A DNA stretch of 64,000 nt from Colletes latitarsis (lineage: Eukaryota > Arthropoda > Insecta > Hymenoptera > Colletidae): assembly GCF_051014445.1 (NCBI RefSeq), contig NC_135147.1:25758479-25822478 (forward strand), given 5' to 3'. Position numbers and translations under genes: made by a program. Positions 1 to 12,100 of this stretch are shown one piece after another (the first letter of the stretch is position 1; each line of letters begins with the position of its first letter). The notes beneath the pieces are model-generated. The model was given only the letters and a program-made list of their open reading frames with translations, did no database searches and was not told the DNA's origin.

Positions 1-3000
1 GAGAATAAAAAAACGATCGTGGAAAAGGAGCGAGAGAGACGAAGGGAAAACTGAGAAATGCTTGCACTTGGATGGAACGAACGGAAAGCTGCTACGAAGA
101 GGCGAGCGGAGCAGAACCCGAGGATCGAGAGATGGAGACGGAGAGATACGAAGAGAAATCTTCGTTTTCTACCGGGACAGGTGCACGCCTCTATTTTGGC
201 GAAGCACGGTGGGAAATGTTTTGTCCGACCTGGAATAAAATCGCGGCATTCCGTCGCTTCGATCTCGATCTGCTCCTTTTGGTTTGCCACGGTCCCCCTT
301 TAGCTCGCTGGTACGCTTCGTTTCGCGATGGGAAACCGAGCGCGCGCGAATTGCGTAATAATTTCGCTTAATATCCCCGGCGACCGTAAGTTTTGTTTAC
401 CACAGCGATAGGCTGCGTTTGACATTTTCGGTTAACGTACTTACAAAACGTAAGACGCTTAACATTGTTCGACTCGCTACGTCGCTATATTTAACCGTGC
501 TTACGGTGTTATTATACGCGTTGAAACTGGTAAACGGATGCTGTTCCATCAACGGTAGCTCGCGCTAAACGGTTGCACAATACTCGAAAGTGGTCTCTCC
601 GAGTCCGGTGCGTTTATTTACTTATTTATTCACGGGATTAAATACCCATTGGTAGAGAAAGGGATACGAGTATAGAAGATAGTTACGATTTAAAAGACAG
701 TTTACGGAGTTTTCGATTCTCTTCTTGGTGTCCGATACGCAGGGTGTTATTTTTTGAAACTGTTACATAATACGCTTAGCAAGTCACGGAAGTCAGAGGT
801 AAACGTCATCGTGGGATAAAATTTGAATTTCGATATGGAAATACCGCATTGTTTGCAATAAAAGACTCCGCTGCTCGTTCGGGTAAATAAAAAAAAACAA
901 ACGCCGGTGGCTCAAACCCCGATAGCTCGTCCGAGCGTGGGAAAGATAATAAATTCCTCTTCTATAGGTCGAATTTTAGCGACGAGACACGCGGCTAGAA
1001 CGCGAAAAGAATGCCAATATCGTCTGGTAAAAACTCGAAGAATTCGAGAACGCCGAATTCTTGGCGCCAGAGCGTTGGACGAGGAGCGCCCCTGCTTCCG
1101 ACGTCGTTCGGCGTCCCACTCGCCTGACAGGGCGTCGCTTCGTTTCTTTCTTTCTCGTCCGTTTGCTCTACGTTCTATTTCGTTTCGTATAATTTCGGCG
1201 TAATAATTTTAGTTCGCGCTAGATGCTCGTTGAAACGCCGCGAGACCCGCGGATCGCGCGCATACGTAATGGCCGCACTAAAATTATTCCATTTTCATTC
1301 AAGAGGAATCCGAGCTTCCTCGCGACTTCCTTTTTTACCCGTGACTGGACGGGGGATTTCTACGCCGATGGACGACACGTTTTTTTTCCGCCAACGACGC
1401 GTCCCTCATTAGCGTGCGTTTTAATTTCCCGCGGCGGATCGCGCTATCGAAATTGAATTCCCCCGTGGCGCGGCGGTTCAATTTTTTGCGGAACAAGAAT
1501 TTTTCTGGCATCCGGTGAATTAGCTTCCTCCTTGGATTTCCTCGTCGATATCGTTTTACAACGGGCGTTTATTTACGAAGTTCCCCCGAGCGGGCTGGAT
1601 GGAGCGAAGAAAAAAAAAAAAAGGAAGAAATAGTCGCCGGCGGCGCTTGAAAGCGAAACGAAAAAGCCTCGCGACCGAGAGAAATGTGACAGAATCGAGA
1701 CACGTGCGTGAACACACACTGGAGAGTCCAATGGACGACCGAACGCACGGTATTCGAGATTTATCGATGCATTAGGTCCCGCGATGTTGCTGCGACAGCC
1801 GACCCGAACAAAGCGTTTGTCGCGCGACGCTTCTGCTTTATTCGCTTTCCTTTATTTACGCGCCTTCGAATTTAACGGGGCCTCCGCAAAAGCGAAAGAA
1901 AATCCTCCGTTTTTGCGTTGCACCGCGCAAAAAGCCGTATCGCCGTCCGTTTGACGCGGCAAAATATTTTTCGCGGTTTACCAACAGCGCACTTCCTCGG
2001 CGAACGTAAACAACGTTCGCGCGAAGACGTAAAACGGAAATTTTACATTTCGTTTCGTTTGATTACACGCATAATTCGTTAGATAAATAAACGGAAAGTC
2101 GATCGAAATTTAAAAGAGACTTTACAGGCGATTATGGGCCTTTTACAGACCTTGTGCCTCCAATGTTCCAACAATATTTTTCTTGGAACGGGCTAATCGG
2201 CGGCTCCGTTCCCAAAAGTCGCGACCCCAGACGGAGAGAGGTCCCCCGTGGGCATTAACAAATGTTTCCTATTAAACGAAACCGCGCGAGTCGCCCGTAA
2301 TAATTAACAGCGACGAAACTACGTCCACGATTCCATATGGGTCATCGTAGCGGGATTTCTGACGACTCATACGCGATGGGTGGGGGAACAAACGTTGTCG
2401 AAGGGCGCCGGAAAAGCGTGGGCCCTCGTGAATCATGGTGGCCACGCGAAAACACCATAAAAATAATATGACTGTGTCACGATAGGCCAGGCGTGACTCA
2501 TCCTCCCACACGAGGCGCTGGAACCGGTGGATCTTGGTTCTGGAGATACGATCGATAAGCCACGGGGTTTCCTAGTGGAAACGACGACGCAAGGGTGCCA
2601 CAGGGGGTGAACCGTTAGCGTCCCGAACCATCGACGCGGAACCCGACGACGACGACGGATTGCAACGATTTCCGTATCTCGAGATTACACGCGCGATACG
2701 ACTTTTCTCTTAAGCGGAATATTCGACGCTCGAGGCTGGAAAATTTCGAGCGTAGCATTTAATCGTACCGGTGCCAAAGGCAATCTGGAGGACCCGCGAG
2801 AAATTCGTTCGTAAACTGTAGCGACGTTGTACGTCTTTATTGCACGGGGATACGTGTACATTCGACGAGATGTTATTAACACTGGAGCTGACAAAGTGGT
2901 CAAGACCGTAATAAAAATTGTAAGAGATTTACTCTGCCGAATAATAAATATTTATTTCCACTGCATTATGTATTCCTTCGAGTATCTATCGTTTTAACTT

Positions 3001-5731
3001 CTTTGGTACGAATAAGTCGAATATTGTTTAGTAAAGGGGAAGATTCTATTATTAAATGTAACCCAATTCGAAAATATTGTCTGGTAAATGTGAATTGAAA
3101 TTCGTTCCGTATAAAAATCCAGGGTAAGTCCGATCGGGAGATAGAGAAACGGTAATAAGGTAGATAAATATTAATGGGGCAGGAAACGAGCCCCGCCGTA
3201 GCGCCGTATCGCCGTATTCAGATTGATATCGATCGATTTCGATTCTCGTTAGTCATCGCGGCGCGTTCCGTGTTGTGCTCGGGACCGAGGCGTGACGCGC
3301 GTTTCACTGAGTCACTAATAAGCGGGACTCTCTGCTCCTGGACGTGGTTCGAGGTAAACGATGAGTAACTGCACGATACGATTGGCGTCAATTAACTTTG
3401 GGCGAATTTCGACCGCGAGAGCAGGCCAATCGTCGAAATGTAACGACTCGACGTAAAGGATTAACTTGGGAGTCCACTCGACGGTCGAAGACGCGGACGT
3501 TTCAGACCGGAAGTATCGTGTTCGAGGCCCGCATACGGACGATTTATCTTCCAGGAAATCACGGATGACCGTTCGCGCGGTTTAACGATCGCCACTTTGA
3601 ATTAAAAATTATTATCGCTCGTATTCGTCAGTGAAGGGTGTTGTGACAGTCTCCGGACAGAGGGCTGGATTTATCTCCCTTACGAAGGTCGACGTATCCT
3701 GCCCACGTGTCGCTGGCTCAAACGATTTTCTCAACAACTTCGTTCGAATTGATCGAGACCGCAATACCGCGATGGTATCGTTCAAGGACCACCTACGGGC
3801 CCCCATAAATTTCGCGGTAATTCACGACAATTACTTCCCTTCTATAATTCTATTATTTATGCCCGCAAGGGCTGAGGCTGACGTACTTTATCCACCGGAG
3901 GGATGCTAGATATCGATCTGGCTTTTCTCGACCGCGCCGAATTCGAGATACGCGATACACGGGGAAAACGTGGCCCGCGGAACGGGGGCACACCCTCGCC
4001 TCTGCGATGTCGGATTGGTTGCTAGATGACAGGAGGGTCTCGTTCAATGGCAGCTGCAACGATTGCTATGAAAATTTCGATCGATCCGAGACGTGCAAGC
4101 CTCGGGGATACATTTTTTTCGTAGACAAGATGACGCATTTAATTACCCAAAATACACGATTGAGGGAAAGTTGATTGGGTAATTTTGCCATCTGTGAGTG
4201 TCATTTGTTGCAACTAGCGTGTTCGTAAAAGAATATTAGAAATATATAGGCAACTGAGCCTATTAAATTGAAAAAAATGAAATCTAAGATTTGGATGGGG
4301 TGAACGGGGTGGGGGATACAAGAAGCACGTGACCAGGATTATTTTCGTGGTGCTTTTGGAGGGTAGGGTCCGCCAGGCCGTTGCTAATCGAATCGAATCG
4401 CGTTACATCTATTAGCGGGGGCGTAAAACTGAGCCCCGAGTCGAGTAACTTTCGCGGGGCTCGATCCGCGACATTGAATTAACTGCACTCGAAACGGCGG
4501 CCGGAAAAGGAAAAGGCAACAAAGCGGCGGGTAGCCGTTTCAGCTCAAAGGGGCGAAAGCGCCGGCTTCGTCGAAGAATAAATACAGGCGGATAGCGAAA
4601 GTTTCGAGTGGCCGGCGGAGGCACTCGAGCATACACTGACCGCGTTCAATTGTGCCTAATCAAGTGGATGAAGTTCGACGAGATTCTCGCAAACGAAATA
4701 AACGCCGCTAAGCCAGAAACAACGTTCAAACAGTTGATTCATAGATTCTCGATTCGCGATAGACTTCCGGCGCCGGCCATTGATAGCGTTTCAAGCATTC
4801 TGCTCCAAATCGCTCAACTTTCTGCCACGAAACACTTTTACGACGTGGAAATATACTTTATGAAGTTCGAGGGGGGAAAATATATTTAGATAGATTCAGT
4901 CCCGATTAAAATAGAAAAGGTACCTTCCATATTCCCGGAATTAAAAATTCCTTTGTGGGGGGGCGATCTTCGCTGAAAATTGCTATAAAATTTACTTCTC
5001 AAAGTTACCCAACCTCCCCCGATTTCGTAGAGTATATTTCGGCGTGATCGAAATTCCTGACCTCGGGGCGCAGAAGAGATCGATTTGGAACGGTGTGTAT
5101 AGGATGGTTCTCTGCTGCCTGAAAACCTTGGCTGTTCACCGAATTTCTGCGCGTTATTTTTGTTTAGAAATCTTCAAAAGCGGTGCCCCTTCTCCGTCCG
5201 TGGCTGCAAAACGCGCGTGGAATTTAAACCCTGCCAGTGTTTTTGCGGATGCGAGCGATCCGCGGCTCTCGATTCCAGATTCGTGCATTCACGTGGGTGC
5301 GTGCGGTTGGCCGGTCGGTCAAAAAGAGGGTGTCGGTATCCAACGAGGGAAACGCGGGGATTTCCGAAAATAGATTCTCCGCGAACCGTGCGACGACATT
5401 AGAAACACCGTGCGCACGATGCCGCCCTAACGGTTTTAATAACAACGAGTTGCTCTCGCGCTCGACACCCCGACGCGTTATTTCTGAAAAGAAACACAAA
5501 AATCGGGCACAGAAGTCTCCAAACGTGGGCGACCATCCTATCCGAAAGAACGAACTTCGCGATTAAAAAATGAGAATTCAACTCTTCCGTATTGCGCTGG
5601 CGAGTTATAATTCTTAAAAGCTTCGCAAGAGTTTGCGCGGAATCGGGGGTGGAGTACACCCAATGTAGGGCACTCGAAATTTATCGATTCTACCGCGGAC
5701 CAAAGCGATCATTTAAACATATAATTTGCAC
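1..5731. other. No gene recognised
   Basis: CpG-rich and AT-rich stretches alternate. All open frames are short (under about 110 codons), overlap others on the opposite strand and lack protein-family motifs or clear splice context. No TIR, tandem array or RNA gene was recognised. Confidence 0.5.
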
Positions 5732-6046
5732 AACAGTGCGATAAAATTGGATCCCGAGGAAACATTCATCTTCCAACAAGATAGTGATCAAAAGCATAGC
5801 GCAGGAATTGTTAAGTAATAGGTGCTATACAACGTGCCAAAACAGCTTCATACGCCGCCACAATCACCGGATATGAATCCCATTGAACACCTGTTGGACG
5901 AAATAAAGCGACGGTTGCGAAAAGGTAATATTGCTGTGCTTTCGCGTTCCAAACTGGCAAATAACATTTTATTAAAATTAAAATTCAAATTCATAGCAGA
6001 CAATATTCGCCAACCGAAACAAATTCCATTTTGCGATACTTTTTGA
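5732..6046 (+). pseudogene. Decayed Tc1-like transposase, C-terminal part
   Basis: One reading frame holds KLDPEETFIFQQDSDQKHS (from 5744) and, after two stop codons at 5816-5821, PPQSPDMNPIEHLLDEIKRR and a tail ending at 6046. These match the second catalytic Asp block (FQQDNDPKH type) and the NPIE-x-x-W-x-x-(I/L)K block with the last acidic residue of Tc1-family DDE transposases. The usual Trp after NPIEH is replaced by Leu. The N-terminal DNA-binding domains and first Asp are absent, and no TIRs were found. It is a dead fragment. Confidence 0.88.
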
Positions 6047-7699
6047 CGTTGGTTTGAGTTTAAGAAGGAACAATGTTAGGAGAGAAATTAATAGAAACGG
6101 TAGAATCATGCCGACTGTAGCTCGAACGATCCGTCAAACTGTACGCAGCCATTGGACCGACGCATTTGTCCTTTCAGGGCGCATTCCTGACCCTCTGGTG
6201 CCGACTCCACCCTCGTCGAACATGCTGTAGCATTTTCAACCCCTCCCTGGGCTCGCGTAATCGTCTGTACGATGATACGCCAGGAACTCACCCCGCGTTT
6301 ATTCCACGGCACCAAACTCAGTTTCGTCCCCTTCCAAGTCAACCCCGAGAGAGACAACGCGTCCAGAAACACGCGGCGGAGCGGAACGCATGCGTTTCCA
6401 ACGCACGCGTGTGCGTGGGTGTTCGCGCGCAAGCCTGTCGAATTTTTGACGGAATTCGCCGGGAATATACACGACCCTCGAATAAATCTTTATCAATGAG
6501 CTCGTACTTTCCTCGACCAATGTAGCCACGCAAATTGAAAAATACACGGTCGGCATTTTTACGATGCTCGATAATGGAGAATATTTTATTTACCGCCGAA
6601 CGGGGTTATATATTAACGAATCACCGATTTATGTTGTTTTTGTGAATTATTAAGTTTAAACGGATCAGTTGAAAATTCAAAATTTTATCTATTTTTTATC
6701 GTAGCGATAGAAACGAGTAACTTGTAAAATATTTAATTTTATCTGGTGGAAATATCGAAAGTTCGAGCGATCGTAAATTCTCCGGCAATTCGGAGGACCT
6801 GAAAAAATTGTAACAATATTGCTCGATATTCCAAACATCCGCGATAGAAAAAAAACCGAAAGTTTGTTCAGTTTTACAATTTCCCGTGAAAGAAAGGGAC
6901 CAGCAATTTTTGGTAAACTTTCCAATTGGATGGAACGATACACTGACCGTGTAACAACAATAATATATTTACAATACGAGACAGTTAGCACATAAATACA
7001 AACAAGTTACGTACCGTGATACACGCTGCACGAACGAAATAATGATTTTTGTTTTCGAGTTTACGATGGTAACGAATGCGCTCCAACGGTTTTTTTGGGT
7101 TGAAATATCCGATTACGCAAAAAGAAGAGCGTGCGTGTTTGCAAGGGATTTTAAAATACAAATGCTACACTATTCTGTTATGAAAATATTTTTTAATTCT
7201 GAATCCCCTTACCTATGATGCTACATTTTAACTGGGTTAGTACAGCATTATTTTAGCCTCTAGTATTACTGTGTGTCCTATGTGTTCCTTTCAATTTAGA
7301 AGTTAGTTTTATTCATTCTTCAAATGTTTTGAAAAATCAAAATTTTCACTGTTCTGGAGGAGGGCGGGGGATGCAGATTAAATTTCTGTATTTTTTAATT
7401 TTTTCTACTAAAACCAAGTAAAAATGTTCCCATAAAAATATTTTCTCTTTGATCGAATATGAAAAAAAATTCCGAATTGATTGGCTAGCCATTCCAAACA
7501 TAGATGCGAGCACGAAAGGTTAAATCTCAACAATTTCCATCGAATTTGATCAACGTATCCTGGTTCGTAAAAAATTACATTCCAATGCATTTCTATGATT
7601 TCTTTCCCGGTAATGGATCACGATACCACGGAATAACAAGTTTGATTTCGAATGTGTCGCTTGAATACGAACGCAAATTACGTCTAAGAGGGTCTCGAA
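6047..7699. other. No gene recognised
   Basis: The part from 6.55 to 7.6 kb is AT-rich, with no convincing exon, repeat or RNA gene. Overlapping frames at 6.1-6.56 kb on both strands share the same CpG-rich sequence and look spurious. Confidence 0.5.
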
Positions 7700-9043
7700 T
7701 TGTTTCGAGCGAAGGATTTTGCTTAGCTCGCGTCGTTAGCACGGATGCATAACGGTGCATCGACGATGCGTTCGACGAGTCGCGTGTGCATTTGGTTGCG
7801 TGTGCGTGTCCTCGGGACCGGGTTAAGCGTGCGTGTGCCGTACGAGGAGGGTGCTCCCGGGTGGGGGCAACTACACGCGTGTCTTCGGTTTTGGTTTTAG
7901 TTCCGTGGCAGTCGCCGACGACGACGACGATCTCGAACGGCGCTCGACGGTTCCGTCGACGCGAAACCGCCGCGATCGACGATCGAATATTCCTTTTCTT
8001 CTCGTGCGAGGTCCGCGCGACGTTCCACGGATACCTTAGCGACGGGAAGTGTGCAATACCGGGGTGCAATCGTTGAAATTCCACGCCGATAGATCGAACG
8101 AGTACGGTTACCAGGCGTGTCGTTCGCATTCTACGAAAGTCGGGGTGTTTCGCGAGCTCCGGAGAACTGTATCGAAATCCAAGGAATTCCACGGCAACGA
8201 CGCGGAGGAACAACATCGGGGCACGCGCTGTGGAGCCACCTGATCGCGGGATCCTAATTTAAACCGCGCGACGCGAGGTAAAGAAAAAAGGAAGGCGCGA
8301 TCCAGGAATAACAAACGCGCGCAAAGGGAACGCCACGTCGTGGAAAGAAACAGAGAGAACGAAGGGAATAAGAAAACCCGCGAGTCGTTTTGAAGACGAG
8401 ATCAAAGTTGAAATTGTTCGGGGCGGGGGGGCAACGGCGGGGGAGGAACGCGCAAAACGAACGAGACCAGCGCGACAAAAATTCTGACAAAGCGAAAAGA
8501 ATTCAAAGGACGTGGAAGGAAAGAACGGGCCTGAAAAGGGACAAAGACGGGATCCGAGCGTCGCTTAGACGCGGGAGAAAAAACGTCGGCTCGTTTTGTT
8601 AATCAAAAGATTTCGCGACCCGACGTGACGCGACTAATAACCAGCACGTGTGACCGTCTAGCGTCGATCGGAAAAAAGGTCGAAAGGAAGCCCATAGAAA
8701 AGGATTCTCGGCCACCGACTTTGACCGTGGGAGGTCCGCTCTTCGAGAAACCGAGAACCACATCTTGGATAATTTGTTTCGTTTAGCAAACCAAGGAGGA
8801 TCGATCCTGGGCGACCAATCGAGCGCCATCGAGGATGTGTCCGCCGTTCTTTCGTTCTCGATCGATCGTGAGAGCGTACGATTTAAAATATTGCAAGAGA
8901 GATTGCCGTTGATCCAGCTGTCGGTGGGAGTACGAGGCAGACGACGCATCGATCAGGATCTTGAATGTTCCTGGGGCGTCGATCGGACGGGGCGGTGTTT
9001 CGCGCGTCAGCTCGAACGCCTGATTCTCGTATGCAGGTTCGAG
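7700..9043 (+). promoter_or_regulatory. GC/CpG-rich region upstream of the receptor start codon
   Basis: This stretch is visibly richer in C, G and CpG than the AT-rich 6.5-7.6 kb before it. It includes runs such as gacgacgacgacg near 7916 and a G-rich tract near 8424. It directly precedes the signal-peptide exon, so it is the likely site of the promoter and 5' UTR. No TATA box or transcription start could be assigned. Long open frames on both strands here look like by-products of composition. Confidence 0.35.
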
Positions 9044-9149
9044 ATGCGTCGCACGTCGGGACACGTGTTTCTGACAAGTTTGCTGATACTACTTCGAGCG
9101 CGTCGGGCGAACGCGGCCACCGAGGATTCGTCCGAATTTCAGAACAAAG
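9044..9149 (+). CDS. Receptor coding exon 1: signal peptide
   Basis: Encodes residues 1-35 and ends in phase 1 at the donor AAAG|GTAAGC. The ATG at 9044 follows gag (purine at -3) and opens a basic n-region (MRRTSGH), a hydrophobic core VFLTSLLILL and a likely cleavage after RRANA. The frame is open upstream, with another ATG at 8765, but starting there would bury the signal peptide 93 residues in, so 9044 is preferred. Linkage to exon 2 across a 7.8-kb intron rests on phase match and domain logic, not on transcript data. Confidence 0.75.
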
Positions 9150-12100
9150 GTAAGCAACGTCGCTGCGACAATTTTGAACTCGTTCGAAGCCACGGTGACA
9201 CGTCCCGGGAAGAGAAACTTCCAGCGTACCCTATACCGGATACGAACTGCTGCTACACGGGGATGAATCTACTTGAAAAAATAGGTCGAAAATGGGGGGA
9301 GACATTTTTTCGTACGGGGCTTCAATTGGGAATAAATCGATCTTGAATATTTGTGGAGCACGCGTGAAAGTTACGTTATATTACTGATATTTCTGTTGCA
9401 AGTTACTTGGATAAGTTTTTATTTAAGTTATAGTCTTAGTTAATTTTGTTATTGATTCAAAAATTGTCGGAAATGTTGTCTGTAACAGTCGAGTGTACGC
9501 GTGCCCCAAAAATATTCAACATCGATTTATTCCAAAAAGGAAGCTCCGTACGAAAAATTGTTTTCCACATTTTCGACTTATTTTTTCACGCAGATTCAGT
9601 CACGTTCAGAGAAAGGTGGCACAACAAATCGTTTCGAAGCTTATTTCGTCGCAAACGAGCCCGTCGACCTCGGCCCGATTTAAATAAGTTAGAAGTTAGC
9701 GCCTATCGACAACGACCGGAAGGATTCAAATAGACCCGCACACCCGCATACGAGCCAACAACTTTTCAGAGTTCCTAGCATTCGATCGACTCTTTTACGA
9801 CACTCTTCTTAAGAAATACGAGCAATCGTCTTTAACGACGTTGTATTTCCTGCTTTTTCCCCCCACGGATGCTCTATCAATCTTTCATCACTTGGAATAT
9901 GGTTTTGCACAATATTTTCACTTCTCGACTGAAATTTAATTCAATGTACGGGTAATTTTTGCAAATCGATAGGCATTTTCTAAATGAATTGCTGGATACT
10001 GCCGTCAGATCGTTTGGTTCGCCCCGTCGATCGTTTTCTGCGATTCGAAGGAACGCGGCGGGTCGACGAAAATAGACGCGCGAGTTCTATGGCACACGAG
10101 TCGCTTCGATTTACCAACATTACTCACGTTCGCGAACCGAGATAATTGCGTTATTAATTATCGACGCCCCGTTTCCCTCGACCGTCCATCAAAGGCGGAC
10201 AACGCCCGAAAATCATCCGAGCAAACGAGAGGATCTAGAAAATAAAAAAGAAAAACTGTATGTCAACGATGCTTCGATCGAAAAATAGGAAGCTTCTCGG
10301 CGAATCCACCGGGTGGATATTTTTGGTCGGTGGGCAAACACCCCGCGGGATCACGAGCAAGAGAATTCGCGCGACTTATTTTCGGCGTCGTAAAAAGGCG
10401 CCGCTTCATTTTGATCCCACTCGTTGCACGCTCCTCCCGACGCGGTCAATTTCCAAAATGTATTTATTTTGGTAAACAGGAACGACCCACCGATGCAGAA
10501 ACTCGGCTACTGTTTGCGGATCGCTCAAACTTCTTTATTTTCCAGTTCGAAATTGGATTAACATCGATGCGAAAATTTTGCACTGGGGACGGTTGGATCC
10601 AATATAATCCCGCTATCGTATGGCGCGATAATTCTAAGCCTGTTCATTATATGTTTGTATATTTGGCGAACAGATTAGCAGTGTGAACCCCGGTGGTTGC
10701 GATATCGTAATCGTATTTCGAGCCAAGTTATATCCTCGACGAAGTTCCAGAAGATTTTGGTATCCCCCGCTATATTGAATTCTACGTGTTTGTCGTAAAC
10801 CATTAGAAAATTTTCATTACATTCATGTCACTTTACGTTGCATGAATAAAATTATATTGGCTTTAATATCGATGCGAAGAATGTCATCGAAAAGGCAATC
10901 GTGCAACGTCTGAATACCAAAACGTTTGGAAAAAGAAATATACGAAAAGAAAAGAACAAAAAAAAAGGGTTTCCGGACGATGATGATTTGTGTTATAAAA
11001 GTTAAGTAATTCCTACGAAGAACTCATCAGTTTTCATTGATTATTCTTGCTATTTAATAAAGTTTGTTCGGGTTATCATTGTAAATAATATGAAATGAAT
11101 TAGTCGCACGAAAGGACCCGAAAGAAATATTGATAAAAAAATAAAGCAGCCTCTAGGGACGTTCTGTTAGGCTCTTTGTATGCCAGACTTTTGTAGCTTT
11201 TAACCAAAGAGGCTCGAAGGGGATGTCGAAAGTTGGAAGGAATTCGAGGAGGATCCGCCGACGAGTTTCGAATTCCAACCGGGGATCGGTCGAAAATATA
11301 AATATATTGCCGCCGGGGACGGATAATAGATTCGCCAACGATTCCTTTATTCGAGCGAAAATATTTGGGCTAGAAAGCGTAAATACGAAGGCGGGCCACT
11401 CGGCGATCCATCATCGTTCCTGTAGGTATCGCCGGAGGAATCTTTACATGTTTGTTTAACGGTAAACGTCAGCTCGAAACGAGCTCCCCGCGAAAGCAAC
11501 ACTTTCCGCGAAACGAAAGCACATAAAGTGCGCGTGCCACTTTTCGCCCGAGCGTCCCGACGCCCTTCGAGGGCCACAAATTACCCTGCGACGTACAATC
11601 GACCACGAATGGATCTCAGGAAAATTTCACTCCGAATACTGAAATTGGAGCTCGTAGAGGATAAATAAAGTAATTTAAAGATTCGATAAATGCATTTGAA
11701 TCAAGGGAGAATATTTTATATAAGGAAACGGTTTTTGTTACCCCCATCATTCTGTGAAAATTCTTGGACCGCCCGACGTACCTGCATTCCCCAGTTTTAA
11801 TTAAGCTTTCAGTTTAATCGTATGGACGACATTTATCGGGACAAAACACCCTGACCTCACATGTGGGTCAGTGAATAGTCGACGTATTAAACAGCGTAAA
11901 ACAAACGCAAACATTTCGTTTCTGTTCAAGCTTATAAATGGGCGAATAAAGTGCTCGATCGTACTAGGTTTCGTTGTTCTTTCAGAAGAATACACTTGTA
12001 ATATACAACGGTGCTAATTATTTTAATCAATTTACTAAACTTTATTTTATTTAGCGGAAAGGATAATTGTACCCTACACAAAAGAGAAATAAAGATTAAA

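Noticed and set aside
7593..8216. 207-codon open frame on the minus strand
   Set aside because: Arg/Ser/Thr-rich low-information sequence from a CpG-rich, stop-poor region, with overlapping plus-strand frames and no motif.
8765..9043. Upstream in-frame extension of the receptor start
   Set aside because: Would place the hydrophobic signal sequence about 100 residues from the N-terminus. The ATG at 9044 sits directly before it.
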